Shown here piece by piece: positions 36,451 through 48,173 of a DNA stretch of 64,000 bases; position 1 is the first letter of the stretch; every line of letters begins with the position of its first letter. The position numbers and the translations under genes are program-made. The stretch comes from Sesamum alatum (taxonomy: Eukaryota; Streptophyta; Magnoliopsida; Lamiales; Pedaliaceae), in assembly GCA_034509735.1 (NCBI GenBank), contig JACGWO010000007.1, positions 558,001 to 622,000 of the forward strand, written 5' to 3'. The notes under the pieces are model-generated. The model saw nothing but the letters and a program-made list of their open reading frames with translations. It was not told the origin of the DNA and did not search any database.

Positions 36451-37985
36451 CCATTTGGAGACTCCATGGGCTAAACTATTACACAATCTAGGAATTTTAT
36501 AAAAAATCCATTGGGCCTGCAATCCCAAATCTTCTAGATTTCTTGAGCATCAATTTAGGTTGTATGGTCGATCTCGTCAGTTTTGTTCTCGATCCAATTT
36601 ATTGCGATTGCAGAGTGTGATTCAAAGATTACATTTTCAACATTTTCATCATGGAGTTTTTCAATTGCCAATCGGATAGTTCAAAGTTCAGCAAGGAAGC
36701 ATCATATGCAAAAAATTCAATAGATTTGACATGTAGGAGGAAGCTTCTATGATCACGGATGACAAACGCCACAAAACATTTATCTTCCATAAGAGCAATG
36801 TCCGAGTTACTTTGATCCATTTTGATGGCAGTGGAAGCCATTCGCAGTTTATTTGTGCTTTAGTAGTTCTTGTACTTTTGGCTTTGAAATGTTTTGTTGT
36901 ACTTTTTAGAACAATTTTTGCGAGAGCTTCTGATAATTGTGACTCTTTCCCATGGATACGATCATTACGTGACTTCCAGATGAGTTTCAACGTAATTGCC
37001 TAAGAGGTGATGAATTCCTATTGAATGCAGTAGTCCAGGAAGAAACTGGAGTTTGGTTAAGACATTTCAAGGAACCACTCTTTAAGTGACAAGTGAGACA
37101 TGGGGTGGAGTCTCACTTGCCACTCAGGGAGAAGCTAAAAATTCTCCGAGAATGGACATTAGAGGAAAAGATGATGTACAATTTACCTCGTATTAGCTGC
37201 GTGTCAAACAATGTTTTTCATATAAAAAATTTGACTATGTTATGAAGGTTAAGGTTCCAAATCCTCTTTCCCAAGATTTTGCTTTCTTGGTTAGAAGATG
37301 CGGAACCATGTTGGATGGCCTGAAAAGCCGCTTGGTTGAGAACTTCCCTATCTTGGAGAGAGCCCATAACGGCTTCGGGGGTTCCAATGAATCTAGAATT
37401 TGAATTTTATGATCTCTTGAACGATATCTTTGGGGAACATTTAGGTCATGAGGTCAATTTTTCATTGGTTTCCATTATGCTCAATCAGGTCATCGGACGA
37501 ATCTTGGTCAATGGGGATTGAGTTCAAATATGAGTCTGGATGAAATTTTGGATTAATGGGATCCACGAGTCTCCCAGATTCAAATAGTTGAGTATGTCGA
37601 GATAGGAAGACATGCTCATATTTGAATTATTTTTGCGCACTTTATTGCATCTTGTCAAATCCACGATGCTCCTTTGACCTGCAAAATATGAATTTAAAAA
37701 TGAGTTATTTTTCAAATATTTAGCACAAATAATTTGACACCAAACTTTTCGAATTTTTGAAGAATGTTCCAAGAGATTTTTTAAACGAGTGCTTTGTTAA
37801 AGTCATAGAACTTTCTGAACCCCAAGCCTCCTTTGATTTTGGGTAGACAAATTGATTGCCATGACTTGAATGCCAGGAATTGCTTGTTGTTTCCGGAGTA
37901 TTCTAGAAACGGCGAACAATAGCATCCAGCTTGAGGCAAGTTCTCTTGGTAAGAGGAAGGTTGACATTTGGTAGACTATATAATT
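36450..37985 (-). pseudogene. Decayed LINE (L1-type) reverse transcriptase 3' part with RNase H remnant
   Basis: Read on the minus strand, three pieces in order match plant LINE ORF2. At about 37870-37796: WQSICLPKIKGGLGFR then NKAL, the motif after the reverse transcriptase core, followed by a stop. At about 37770-37530: CAKYLKNNSFLNSYFAGQRS, the usual next block. At 36990-36630: IWKSRNDRIHGK then remnants of an RNase H domain (VIRDHRSFLLHVKSIEF). Many stops and frameshifts separate them, so it is non-functional. The upstream part of ORF2 and ORF1 are missing. Confidence 0.75.
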
Positions 37986-38799
37986 TAGTTATTCCTATAC
38001 TTACAAAGCCTTTATATGTTAGGTATATTTATATATATTATTGTGCTTAATATTTTTTAATTTCTCCTGTACCAATTTAGCTAATTTAAGTATCAAAATG
38101 GTTATAATCGAGATTTTTTTTTAGTATGGTTCTCGCTAAACATTTGTGAGTGCAAGTATCAAGAACTAGTTCATCAACCTAAAATTAAGTGCAAGACCTA
38201 ATATTAAACTATTCACCCCTAAATTAGATCGTGAATCATAATTGTTTCGTGTTGGTGACATATTGATATATGAGAATGAAAAACAAACAAGGAGCTAATA
38301 CGTATTCAATTCGATATTAATTATTAGAAATTTATTATATAATAATTTTGATGAGGGAAGAAATATTAAAATAGATTTGTAATATGGGAGTAGTGAAACA
38401 ATCATTATGAGCACGGCCAAGAGAGACATAAACTCTAATAAGGAATTTCATCATTACGAACTCTAATATTAGAAAAGATGAGCTAAAATTATACGAGTTG
38501 GGTGAATTTATGTACCCATCCTACTTGAAGGATTCTCCTGTATATGTATCACTTATATGTACTATTCAGAAAAGCAGTGCTCGAGGAACAAAGAATATGA
38601 TAACTGTACTAACATGATAGTATCTCGGTCCATCTATAAGAGTAAGGCACTGATTTCGCAATAAGATCAATTTTTTTGAAAGCATGAAGCAATCCATACT
38701 CCTATAAATAGACTAATAAGGAATTAAAATAGAAAAACTATTATCACTTGTTAGAATTCTTCAAAATGTAAAAAAATAGGATTCCTTATTTTTATTTTA
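37986..38799. other. AT-rich intergenic DNA
   Basis: No gene or clear repeat is recognised. Confidence 0.4.
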
Positions 38800-39297
38800 G
38801 GGTTAATTACACTCAGACTCCATATGAAAATACATAATTACACTTTATCCCAAAGAAGTTTTGAAGTTACACTTACACACCCTTCAAAAATTCTCCGTTT
38901 ACACATAACCCCCATCCGTTAAAGTTTGGATGGAAAATGTTCACATCAACAAAAATAATTACATAAACTTTCAATTTTGTCCATTATTTGACATTCTCAT
39001 GTATATTTTTGTACTTATAAGAAAATAAATATAATGTATATATATATGGAGTGCGACCAATATTAATACATATTTTCTTATAAGCACAAAGTTATTGCAC
39101 GAGAATATTAAATGAGAGGTAAAATTAAAATTTTATGTAATTATTTTTGTTAACGTGAACATTTTTCGTCAAAACTTTAACTAATGGAGGTCATGTGTAA
39201 CTAGAGAATTTTTAGAGGGGGTGTAAATATAATTTTAAATTTTTTAAGAAAAAATATAATTATATATTTTTAGAGAGGGTTTAAATGTAATTAACCC
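38800..39297. mobile_element. Fold-back Mutator-like MITE (subfamily c), 8/9 target-site duplication
   Basis: It starts GGGTTAATTACACTCAG and ends AATGTAATTAACCC. Inner motifs are mirrored (ATAATTACACTTTATCC against TATAATTATATTTTT; GTTCACATCAACAAAAATAATTACAT against its inverse near 39140-39165). Flanks: TTTATTTTA (38791-38799) and TGTATTTTA (39298-39306). Confidence 0.7.
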
Positions 39298-39417
39298 TGT
39301 ATTTTATTGGGAATTTTCTTTTGTTCCCACATCAAAATTAAATTTAGTATTCTTTTTACTCGATAATAATTAAGGGGGGCAATAAAGCCTAACCATCATT
39401 TTAGCGGGACCCACTAT

Positions 39418-39451
<34 letters not shown>

Positions 39452-41182
39452 TCATGCACCTTCTCCCTTTGAAGTTGAAGTCTTTTCGTCTTTCGATGAA
39501 CAAATCCATTTCTTTTATACTTCGCAATAAAATATACAAAAACCCAATAAAATAAAAGGAAAATATAAAAATTATTTACACTTTTCTTGCTGAGTAGAGG
39601 TTCTCAATAAAAATCAAACTCTGATACTTCATTTCTCATTTCCATAACATGACTTCTGAAGTTTCAGCAAGATTATGCAGGTAATTTTCAGCTACCCTCA
39701 GCTGTTTTTTTTTTTTTTTTTCTTGAAAAGAAAGATTAAACTTATTCCTGTTTTTGAATAGTTCATTGTATTTAATCTTCTGGGCTTTACTCTTAGCTGC
39801 AATTCTATTCAAAGTTACTGTTTTTTCTTTTTTATTTGTGGGTTTGTGATCTTGTTTGCATATATTCATTTTACGGTTGTCAAGAACGGGTTTTTGATCT
39901 GTCTGGTAGCTGAAAATTAGAGCGGATTCATTTATTAGTATGACAATGAAGTTTTCAGGTTTTTCTTTGATCCTAACTGAGAGGGCCTTTGGAGAAAGGA
40001 TAATCAGTGATTAATTAGTTGGATTCTGCTCTCAATTAATCAGGAGCATCTCTCTCTTAAAGAATGAAAATGAATAATTGTTTTTCTGTATAATTATTAC
40101 TTGGATTTTTTTGCATAATAGTTCTCTTAAATTCCTGCTCAAGATTTTTCCTTGATCAATTGAATCTTTGTGTGTGTGTGTGTGTGTCCTCTTTTCTTTA
40201 TTTCGATCTAATGTGAGTGATTGAGTAATCGGAAATGATGAGACCATGGGTGATATCTTGCTGTTGATCTTTTGGGGTGTGTGTGTGTGTGTGTGTGTGT
40301 GCACTTTGAAAATGCTGAAGTGTTTGCTCTAGATGTATGGTATGGTATAGCATCTTGTTCACTGTTAATATAGATTTATTGTTCCTAAAAGGCGCTGAAT
40401 TTCTAATCTTCTGCAGCGTCATTGCGGATATTTGCGAATGCCAGGTTTAAAGTAAGTGAGCTTTAGGGAGCCGGTAGTGTTTTTGGATCTGTCTTGATCT
40501 TAAGAAAGGAAAACACACACATAAGGTACGTTATGCCAATGTAATGGTAATTCCTAGTGATCTTTTAGCTTTAAAAGGTTTTTCCAGCATTCATTGGACA
40601 CGAATTTAGACATAAGAGATGTGAAGTCGTCGTGCATGTGCACCATTTGAAGTTTTTTAGTTGCATGGAATATTCTTGCATATAGTGGGAACATCGTCAT
40701 TCATAGTTTAGGATGAGACAAAGCTAGTGAAAGCAATACTATATCTGCTGCCTGCCTTGTTGATTAGTCAAGATTGACATGTGTGCTTATCCATTGCGAC
40801 ATGGAAGTTTTAATGGATCAGGGGATGGGAATCGGTGGTTGTAATAATGTCCCGTTAATGGTGTCTGATTGTAGCACTTCATGTAACTCTATTGTCATAT
40901 GGCACCTTTTTGTCCGGATTTGTTTAATGCATTACCTTAAAATGGTATCTGAGACCTCCTATATCGTTATTCATACCCTTTCTCGTTTTTCCTCTTTACG
41001 TTAGTATTGTTTCCTCCTTATACTTGCATTTACCGTCAGTCTGATTGGTGTTCCAGAGTTGACTTTTCATTTTGGGTGGCGAGGGAACCAATGTTCTTAT
41101 CTTGCTTCCTAAGGTAACCACGACACTGGAGAATGTTCTCTGATGAGGAAATAGTCAGGACTGGAAGCTTGTATTTGGCCAT
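39298..41182 (+). promoter_or_regulatory. RTE1 upstream region, probably with a 5' UTR intron
   Basis: A (GA)n tract lies at 39421-39449, and (TG)n tracts at 40169-40187 and 40277-40301. The ATG at 41183 is far from any good TATA. A stop-rich spliced leader is likely, with a donor-like CAG|GTAATT near 39680 and an acceptor-like CTGCAG near 40417, but I cannot fix the exons. No other gene is seen. Confidence 0.4.
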
Positions 41183-42449
41183 ATGTCTTCAGGAAATCTT
41201 TCTCCGACGAAATTCAATCTTGCCCAAGAAGTTCGAAACGAAGATTATGCTGGAAATATTCTGCACGAATTCTGGCCACTTGATGAAGTAGATCCTAAGA
41301 AGGCAACATTCCCATGTTGTTTAGTTTGGACACCTCTGCCTGTAGTCTCGTGGCTGGCACCTTTCATTGGACATGTTGGGATATGCAAGGAGGACGGTAC
41401 CATTTTAGATTTCTCGGGTTCCAACCTCGTTAATGTCGATGATTTTGCTTTTGGTCCTGTTGCAAGATACCTTCGATTGGAGCGAGAGCAGGTATAACTC
41501 CATGAGTTCTCCCGACTAACTTTCAATTTCTTTCTCTTTTTCCCTACATATCTCTCCCCTTTTCCTCCTCTTTCTTCCTCTCTCTGATTGTTGCCGCTTG
41601 TCTGTTCGTGTGTGTGTGAAAATGTGCCTCTGCTCCATTTACATGTGCTAGAACCGCAGAAAATATAATAATCATGTCTCCCTTTTTTGATCCACATGTA
41701 GTGTGAACCGTTATTCTGAACTGAGTTTTTACTCTCAAGTAGATGCCACCAACATCAGTAGGATTTAGCGTACCCCATAAACGATCTCTTATGTTGGTCT
41801 TTCATATTTTTTTGTTCAAGTATTCCATTTTAGAGTAAGAAACCGGCATATCAAAGCTTTTTAAGGGTAATTGCAGCATATTTCTTGTTTTTTGCTTCAA
41901 TTGGAATTCCGAATTTGTGCCAATACGAGTGTCGAAGCAAGGGTAAGTGTTGTACAAAACGCATTCTTCTTATTTGGGATTAAAGGAGTATGTTATTTGA
42001 GCTATACAATTAGTTGATAATTTTTCTTTGAACAGTGTTGTTTTCCTCCGAACCTTGCTGGGCATACATGCAAGAACCGCTATGTTCATGCTGGATACGG
42101 GACAGCAATCACATGGGACGACGCTGTGCAGTCAAGCGCACGTCACTTTGAGAGCAAATCTTACAACCTCTTCACATGCAACTGCCATTCGTTCGTCGCT
42201 AATTGCCTGAACCGGCTCTGCTACGAGGGGTCGATGAATTGGAACATGGTCAACGTTGCGGCTCTTATACTGTTTAAGGGAAAGTGGGTTGGCGGCTTTG
42301 ATGTCGTAAGATCATTTTTGCCTTTTATTGTGGTTCTCTGCTTCGGTATCTTTATGGTCGGATGGCCGTTTTTAATTGGATTATCTTCGTTTTCGTTACT
42401 CCTCATCGGATGGTTTTTGCTGGGAACTTATGTTTTCAAGAACTTGTGA
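41183..42449 (+). CDS. RTE1: RTE1/RTH protein (REVERSION-TO-ETHYLENE SENSITIVITY1 family, DUF778)
   Basis: There are two coding exons, 41183-41491 and 42036-42449 (723 nt, 240 residues). The conserved blocks appear in order: [84 protein letters not shown] and [14 protein letters not shown]. Two membrane segments close the protein (about 193-235: [13 protein letters not shown] and [20 protein letters not shown]). Arabidopsis RTE1 sits in ER/Golgi membranes and promotes ETR1 ethylene-receptor signalling; the homologue RTH is closely similar, so RTE1 versus RTH is not resolved. The intron lies between REQ and CCF, as expected. The first in-frame ATG (41183) is used. Confidence 0.93.
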
Positions 42450-42715
42450 GATTGTTAGATGCTTATAATCCGTCGTGCCTCTTGATTGCATTATGAGCTT
42501 AAACTGAGGAACTTTTGATTGAAAAGAGAAGTAATTAATGTGCTGGAGTGCTTATGTAATTTCATCTTGATAAGGACCCAAGTCATAAAATATCCTAGAG
42601 TTTCCTATTTCCTGCGTTTTCTTGAAAAAAGTTTAATATTTGAGGCAAAATATTAAGAGATAATTGCATTTACACTCCCTGATTTATGGTCTATTTACAC
42701 AAATCATTTATTTTT

Positions 42716-43139
42716 GGGCAAATTACATCTACCTTCCCTGAGGTTTGACATAATTATAACTACCCCCTCGTTGTTTCAAAAATTACGAATACCCTTCTGA
42801 GGTTTGTAATTTTAACCAAAGGTCTGAAATTGATCATTTTGTCCTTGAATTTTTTTATTAAAATTGTAGAAAAATCGGCTAAGTCAAATTGCATTATTGC
42901 TCCTTTGAGTAAAAAATTTAAGAAACCTCTCCCTACACATTGTAGTTCAAAAAAATTTAAAAATTAAATAAAATAATTTAGTGCATAAGGGCATTTTGGT
43001 CAGTTTATTCATAAAAATTGATGGAAATGAGTTATTTGTTAGACAGTTAAAAACCTCAGGAGGGTATTTATAATTTTTCAAACAATAAGAGGGTATTTGT
43101 AATTATGCCAAATCTTATGGAGGTAGATGTAATTTACCC
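42716..43139. mobile_element. Fold-back Mutator-like MITE (subfamily a) with perfect 9-bp duplication
   Basis: It starts GGGCAAATTACATCTACC and ends GGTAGATGTAATTTACCC, with inverted arms of at least 80 bp (TAATTATAACTACCCCCTCG against its inverse near 43085-43105). The flanks are identical: TTTATTTTT at 42707-42715 and at 43140-43148. It was inserted into an older repeat whose pieces (TTTACACTCCCTGATTTATGG left, TTTACACTCCATGACCTATG right) lie on both sides. Confidence 0.85.
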
Positions 43140-43341
43140 TTTATTTTTTGCATAATTATGAAAATCAATCATGACAAGTAAAAAGTAGGGATAGTTATTT
43201 ACACTCCATGACCTATGCACATATACTTTTTTGAAAAATCACTTATTTTTTGCATAATTTTTTGATGTTTTTTGAAGTACATGTGCATTTTTCAAAAAAT
43301 ATGGATGATTTTTATAATAATTATAACAGAAGAATGAGCAG

Positions 43342-43530
43342 AGGGTGCATAGCAAAGATACTGATTCTTGAACACGAGAAAAAAATTGAGCCCTAAGACT
43401 GTTGATGTTGTGTTCTTGGGCTATGTGAAGATAAGTTATGCACTGAAATTTTTGGTTATTAATTCAGAAATTCCAGGCATTGAGGTCAATACAACAGTCG
43501 AATTTTGTGATGGAGACAAAAGCATTAAGA
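43342..43530 (+). pseudogene. Ty1/copia polyprotein fragment
   Basis: The frame reads GCIAKILILEHEKK, then a one-base shift in a run of A near 43380, then SPKTVDVVFLGYVKISYALKF and SEIPGIEVNTTVE. This is the segment just after the integrase core and before the reverse transcriptase of plant copia elements (usual form KxGPKTxDCxFxGYA). Neither neighbouring domain nor LTRs are present, so it is an isolated, frameshifted relic just downstream of the minus-strand gene at 43768. Confidence 0.7.
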
Positions 43531-43767
43531 AAAATGCATACAAGTTTGGGTTAATGTATATTACTAATAACACAACCATAAGCTGATGCTCATAAGTTAA
43601 GCCATTTATATGGAAATATGTCTACCGATACAAAGTTCTTGGAGGGAGGCTTGAGATCATCAGTTCTTTCAAACTCATCAGAAACAACGGGGTTTCCCGT
43701 CTTCTTCTCGTTTGTTTCTTCAGTCGATTCATTGTTTCAGTTGCAAAATAGTCATCGTAGCATCATT

Positions 43768-46700
43768 TCACGCCCCGTATTTTGGGGCCTTCCAAAGCTT
43801 AAATGCTACTTCATGCAAGAACCTATCGGCCGGTGTTACAAGGTTTCCACCTTTCTGCGTGTAAATGTCAGTCGAAGTATCAATTGGCAGCAGCAGAGTA
43901 TGGATTTTTCAAGCGGTAATTGAAATTTGCAGAGATAATGGCCAAGCAAAGGAATCAGCGTAAGAATGATTTCTAAGCAATTTTCAAGTACCTAAAACAG
44001 AATGCCAATGATTTGTACGATGGTTTTGAGAGGTCAAATATAATTATGAGGGACAAAAGCAAATTATCATCTAGATTGAAACTTGGCGTAATTTCGCGTA
44101 AATCATCTGTGGTTTGGGAAATTACCTCTAGCGCTCATAACGTTTGTTTCATATAATAAATAGATCCCTCCGTTAGTCAAGATTAACTGAATTTGTTGAT
44201 ACTGCAAAAAAAAAACTAAATGAAAATCCATATTTACACCCGATTTACTTATTGTAGATCAAACAAACTTTTTTCTAGCCAAACTACCCTTATACATCTT
44301 CACACGCTAATGCCTGTAAGGAGGTATATCTTCACCCTTATCAAGGTAGTTTGGTCAAAAAAATTTGTCTGATCTGTAATAAATCAACAAGGGGTAAATA
44401 TGGTTTTCATTCAACGTTTTTGCTAATATCAACAAAAATTTGGTGAATTTTGAGTAACGCGGGCGAGGGGGGTTCTATTTGTTAAATGAAAATAAACATC
44501 AGACGTACATGTAATTTTTCAAACTACAAGGAGTCTACGTGTAATTACACCAAACCTTAGGGGAGGACGGTGTAATTATATTCCGATCACTAGAAAATTA
44601 TTACTCGAGAACTACTGTGAACGAACCTAATATTTAGTCAAGTAATTATAGAAGTATCATAATAAATATACAATGATTTACTCTAAATAGTTTACAATCA
44701 ACCACCAGTTATATTACATGTTATTTCTTCATGGAACGGAGCAAGACTGTAAGAGCAAGTACTAAGAGAACGATGTTTGAACTTCATAAGCTATCATTCG
44801 GTTAGTTAGCTACATCATATCTTAGTCAGGTACTTACTGCTTATAGCAATTTGAGGAGACCATGATATTCAGGTATTATCTACTTCAATAAATTCAAGAG
44901 TGTTTGATCCAGCTAGACTAAGAACTCAGGCCACAATTAGCTCTCCAAAAACTTAAGACAATGCATAACACGGGGGAAATAGTATTTTTCGTCCTGTAAC
45001 TTAGAAACCCATTTACGCAATTCTCATTTTTGGTCTCGTAACTTTCAAAAAGTAACACTTTTGGTCCCATAGCACTTTTCAGTAGATATTTAACGGACAA
45101 GGCCATGTGGTTGTTAAGTGCATGGAACCAAAAGTGCTTAGAAGTTACAGGACCAAATGTGATAATACTGTAACCAATAGGATCAGAACTGAAAAGGGCT
45201 AAGTTCTGCGACGAAAAGTGCTATTTCCCCCATAAACAGGTAATAGTTCGGATCAAGAATTACAATATTTGTGCCTAATGATGAGATTCATGCAAATTTA
45301 TGTCATGTTATACTAACACCACGTACAATCGAATCAGTTAACAACGAGAACAAGACTATAGCACCAAGAATAACTTCAATAGTTACCTCAAAAAAATCTC
45401 TGAAAGTGAATGACTCCACCGTATCCACGCGAGTTACTGCCTTCTGATACTGGGCAAGTAGCATCGGGCAGTAATGCCTGTAAAAGATTTAGTTAGATAG
45501 ACCCGAAACACATACATAGTACCATAAGTTGACAGATACGAGACCTCTGACCTTATATTTTCCCTTGGCTTCCCTGCTTTCATCGTGTAACTTTGACGTG
45601 GGAAAAGCAGTGAGAATTCGCTGTTATTCTCGGGTTTACTATCAGAAAACGAGAGTTCTAAATGGTCATTCCCTAGGGTAGCCCCATAGCTCATGATAAC
45701 AGACATATGCAACCTAGAACCAACATCAGTTTCAGACTGTGCCATGTGCAATAAATCACCAACCAAAGAGTTCACAAATTCTACATCTTTGTGACCATTC
45801 ATCTCTTCACCAGCCCCAACATGAACGACAACTAAATCAAAATCGTTGCTGTCAATTATCTTCCCATCTTGAACTCCAAGCAATTTCAGCAACTCAGAAG
45901 CAAAATTTGGCGACTCAGCCAACGACTCACTTTTCCTACATAACTCATTCCATTGCAACACTTTGAAGCCAAGCATACCTCCGAAAGATTTCAAACCTAA
46001 ATCGTCAGTGACTGTAGCTGCTTTCATTCCCATGAACCTGAAATCAAATGTAGAACCAGAGCAAAATTAGCTACCTATTTTGTTCAACTTATAGATAAAT
46101 TAAGTGCATATGAACCCTTCAAACAAACAAACCTCTCCGCCAGAGTTGGGAATGCACACTTTTCTTGAGATTTATCTTCACCTATTGCTTTTGGATCCTG
46201 AAGGGCATTAAAAGAAGCTGTTAGATTTCACGTGTCTATCAACAAAATTATCATTATAATTTAGAAACGACGGGTAAAATTCAAAATTGAATGAACCATT
46301 AGTATCCATTGATCTCACCAAATTTTGATACGCTTCATTCGCATCCAGTAGCTCCCCAAACTCCCTGATTATTCTCGTATCCTCGTTTTCTGCAATCTAA
46401 TTTCCAAGTAAGTTTGAAGGACAATAATTGGAAACACAATCTTTATAGTATGAGTACAAGAATTAATACTGGAATTCAGATCCAATTAATACTAGAATCA
46501 TCTCTCATCTCTAAATCACTTCTTCAAATCCAAACCCCTCCATCCAAACACAATCTTTATAGTATGATACACGCATTAATACTGAAATACAAATCCAACT
46601 AATACTAAAATCATGTCTTCATCTCTAAATCCCTTCCTCAAATCCAAACCCCTCCATCCAAACACATCCAAAAGACATGTAAATCCATCAAGAATCCACC

Positions 46701-47085
46701 AACTCAATGAAATTTTTCCACCCAACTGCCAATAAACTAAAATTATAAAACGATACGTCAGAAAATGAGTCTGCTATCACTGATTCATTCTAACAAGCTC
46801 ACACAAGATTTATAGCATAAATTGCAACCAACACAACACGATTCTTTCATTGTTGTTTATTTACCAATATAAAGACGGTGATTCGCAAACATTATATATA
46901 AATGTAAACGGAATTGATGAAGGAGATAGTGTTATATTATTACCTGAAGGAAGGGAATGAGGGAGAGCCAGAAAACCACAGCAGGCCCGAGAAGCGAATG
47001 AATGGAGGTGGGTATGGGCCGGGCTGATGAATCGGGCTAACCCATCGCCGTACAATACCAGAGCTCTGCTCGGCTTGTCTGCCAT
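43768..47085 (-). CDS. Conserved plant protein of unknown function (MADKPSRALVLYGDG family)
   Basis: There are six coding exons on the minus strand: 47085-46944, 46389-46319, 46197-46133, 46037-45552, 45477-45387 and 43854-43768. The joined frame is 942 nt, 313 residues. The N-terminus MADKPSRALVLYGDGLARF and the C-terminus AFKLWKAPKYGA are strongly conserved ends that I recall from plant proteins without an assigned function. A Rossmann-like stretch (FDLVVVHVGAG) lies near residue 170. FPRQSYTMKAGKPRENIR precedes the last intron-rich part. No signal peptide or membrane segment is seen. The last intron (43855-45386, 1.5 kb) holds two fold-back elements, and the final 87-nt exon lies beyond them. 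Its acceptor (CACGCAG) and frame are good. Residue T replaces the expected I in NLVTPADRF. No function is claimed. Confidence 0.85.
44085..44583. mobile_element. Fold-back MITE (subfamily b) inside the last intron of the unknown gene
   Basis: It shares the interior of 57051-57541 (CCATATTTACACCCGATTTACTTATTG, CTTCACACGCTAATGCCTG, then mirrored blocks). The right end is GGTGTAATTATATTCC; the left end near 44085 is decayed. No clear target-site duplication was found. Confidence 0.55.
44972..45231. mobile_element. 260-bp MITE with GGGGGAAATAG ends in the last intron of the unknown gene
   Basis: It starts GGGGGAAATAGTATTTTTCGTC and ends GACGAAAAGTGCTATTTCCCCC. Inverted arms of about 70 bp include CTTTTGGTCC against GGACCAAATGTG and CCAAAAGTGC. 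The flanks CATAACAC and CATAAACAG are similar but not identical, so the duplication is unclear. It is a separate family from the GGGWTAATTACA elements. Confidence 0.6.
46433..46661. repeat. 114-bp tandem duplication in intron 1 of the unknown gene
   Basis: Two units, 46433-46546 and 46547-46661, share AACACAATCTTTATAGTATGA, ATTAATACTG and TCCAAACCCCTCCATCCA, with about 10-15% differences. A third start (AACACATCC) follows. It is older than the 80-bp repeat at 36166. Confidence 0.75.
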
Positions 47086-48173
47086 TTTTGTACGTAGACG
47101 TACGCGTATAGCTACTCCTCAATAGAATCGAAGAAGGGATTGAGAGCTGGTGCAGAAGTGAGAGAAGAACAAAACAGGAACTGAGAGAATCTTGTTCCTT
47201 GCTTCTTATGAGCTGTGTTAAAAGGAAATGGTTGCGTACGAGAACGAGAGTGACTTAGTACACGTGGGAGACTTGCACGACGGTTTTTTCATTTGATTAA
47301 TTAATTGATTAATTTAAATAAATGTAATATTATTATTTTTAATTAGTTTAATAATTTTGCAAGACGTTCAGTTTAAAAAATAAAAGGTAAATTCCAACGA
47401 ATCATTTGAGCTTCGACATAATTACAAATACTCTTTTGTTTTTTGAGAAATTACAAATATTCTAATTTTACAATTATTCGACAACTAATCCAATCTATTT
47501 CGTTATATTTCTATTTCTTGTGGTGTATTAATCTAAATACTCTTATGAACTATAAATTATAATTTAATTTATTTTTTAAATTTTTTGAAATTCTTTTATG
47601 GATTAAGTGGAGTTTTTAATAATTCTTCAAATTTGCACGTATATAACTTATGGATGGAGGCTCGAAATTGTTGAGTTACCCCCTTGCTAATATTTTTTTT
47701 CTTTTTTTCAAAAACATGAAAACTTGTATACTATGGTTCTACTGCACTAGTGCACTATCCATGTCCATGTCCATGTCCATGTACATATAAATAAGCAGAC
47801 CATGCAAAGAAATTAACTCTTTGCACCAAAAATTCAGAGTGAAATAGCAATACACATATCACATATGCACGAGCTAAAAGGGCTGGGCTAGCTAGCTTGG
47901 ACACTTGAAAGAAATTGCCAACTTCAAATGTCTGTACAAGTTGAGAAGAATCCCAACCCGATCATTCTCTGTATAAAATGAGATCTGATATCGGTTGAGC
48001 CTCCGTGAGGAGTTGAACAATCCACCTTTTCCCTTTTCCCCTCAAGGCCAAAAAAACCGCCTTCTACATCTCCATCGACAATGTGGAGCTCTAGTTATAC
48101 GGACTATTCATCAGTTCCGCTCTTCAGGTTGAGCTCTAGTTATACCGGAACCAAGATATCATCCGGGAATCTC
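47086..48173. other. Intergenic DNA between the unknown gene and the CBL10-type gene
   Basis: About 47086-47290 is the upstream region of the unknown gene, with a CACGTGGG motif at 47261-47268. A decayed fold-back copy lies at about 47388-47695 (left TAAATTCCAACG, right GAGTTACCCCC). A (TCCATG)n microsatellite is at 47758-47786. The last 300 bp should be the CBL 3' UTR. Confidence 0.45.

Noticed and set aside
43618..43923. 101-codon forward frame
   Set aside because: It is antisense to the last exon of the unknown minus-strand gene (43768-43854) and has no family resemblance.
45258..45386. Unknown minus-strand gene ending by read-through after exon 5
   Set aside because: The conserved C-terminal exon was found at 43768-43854 with a good acceptor and matching phase.
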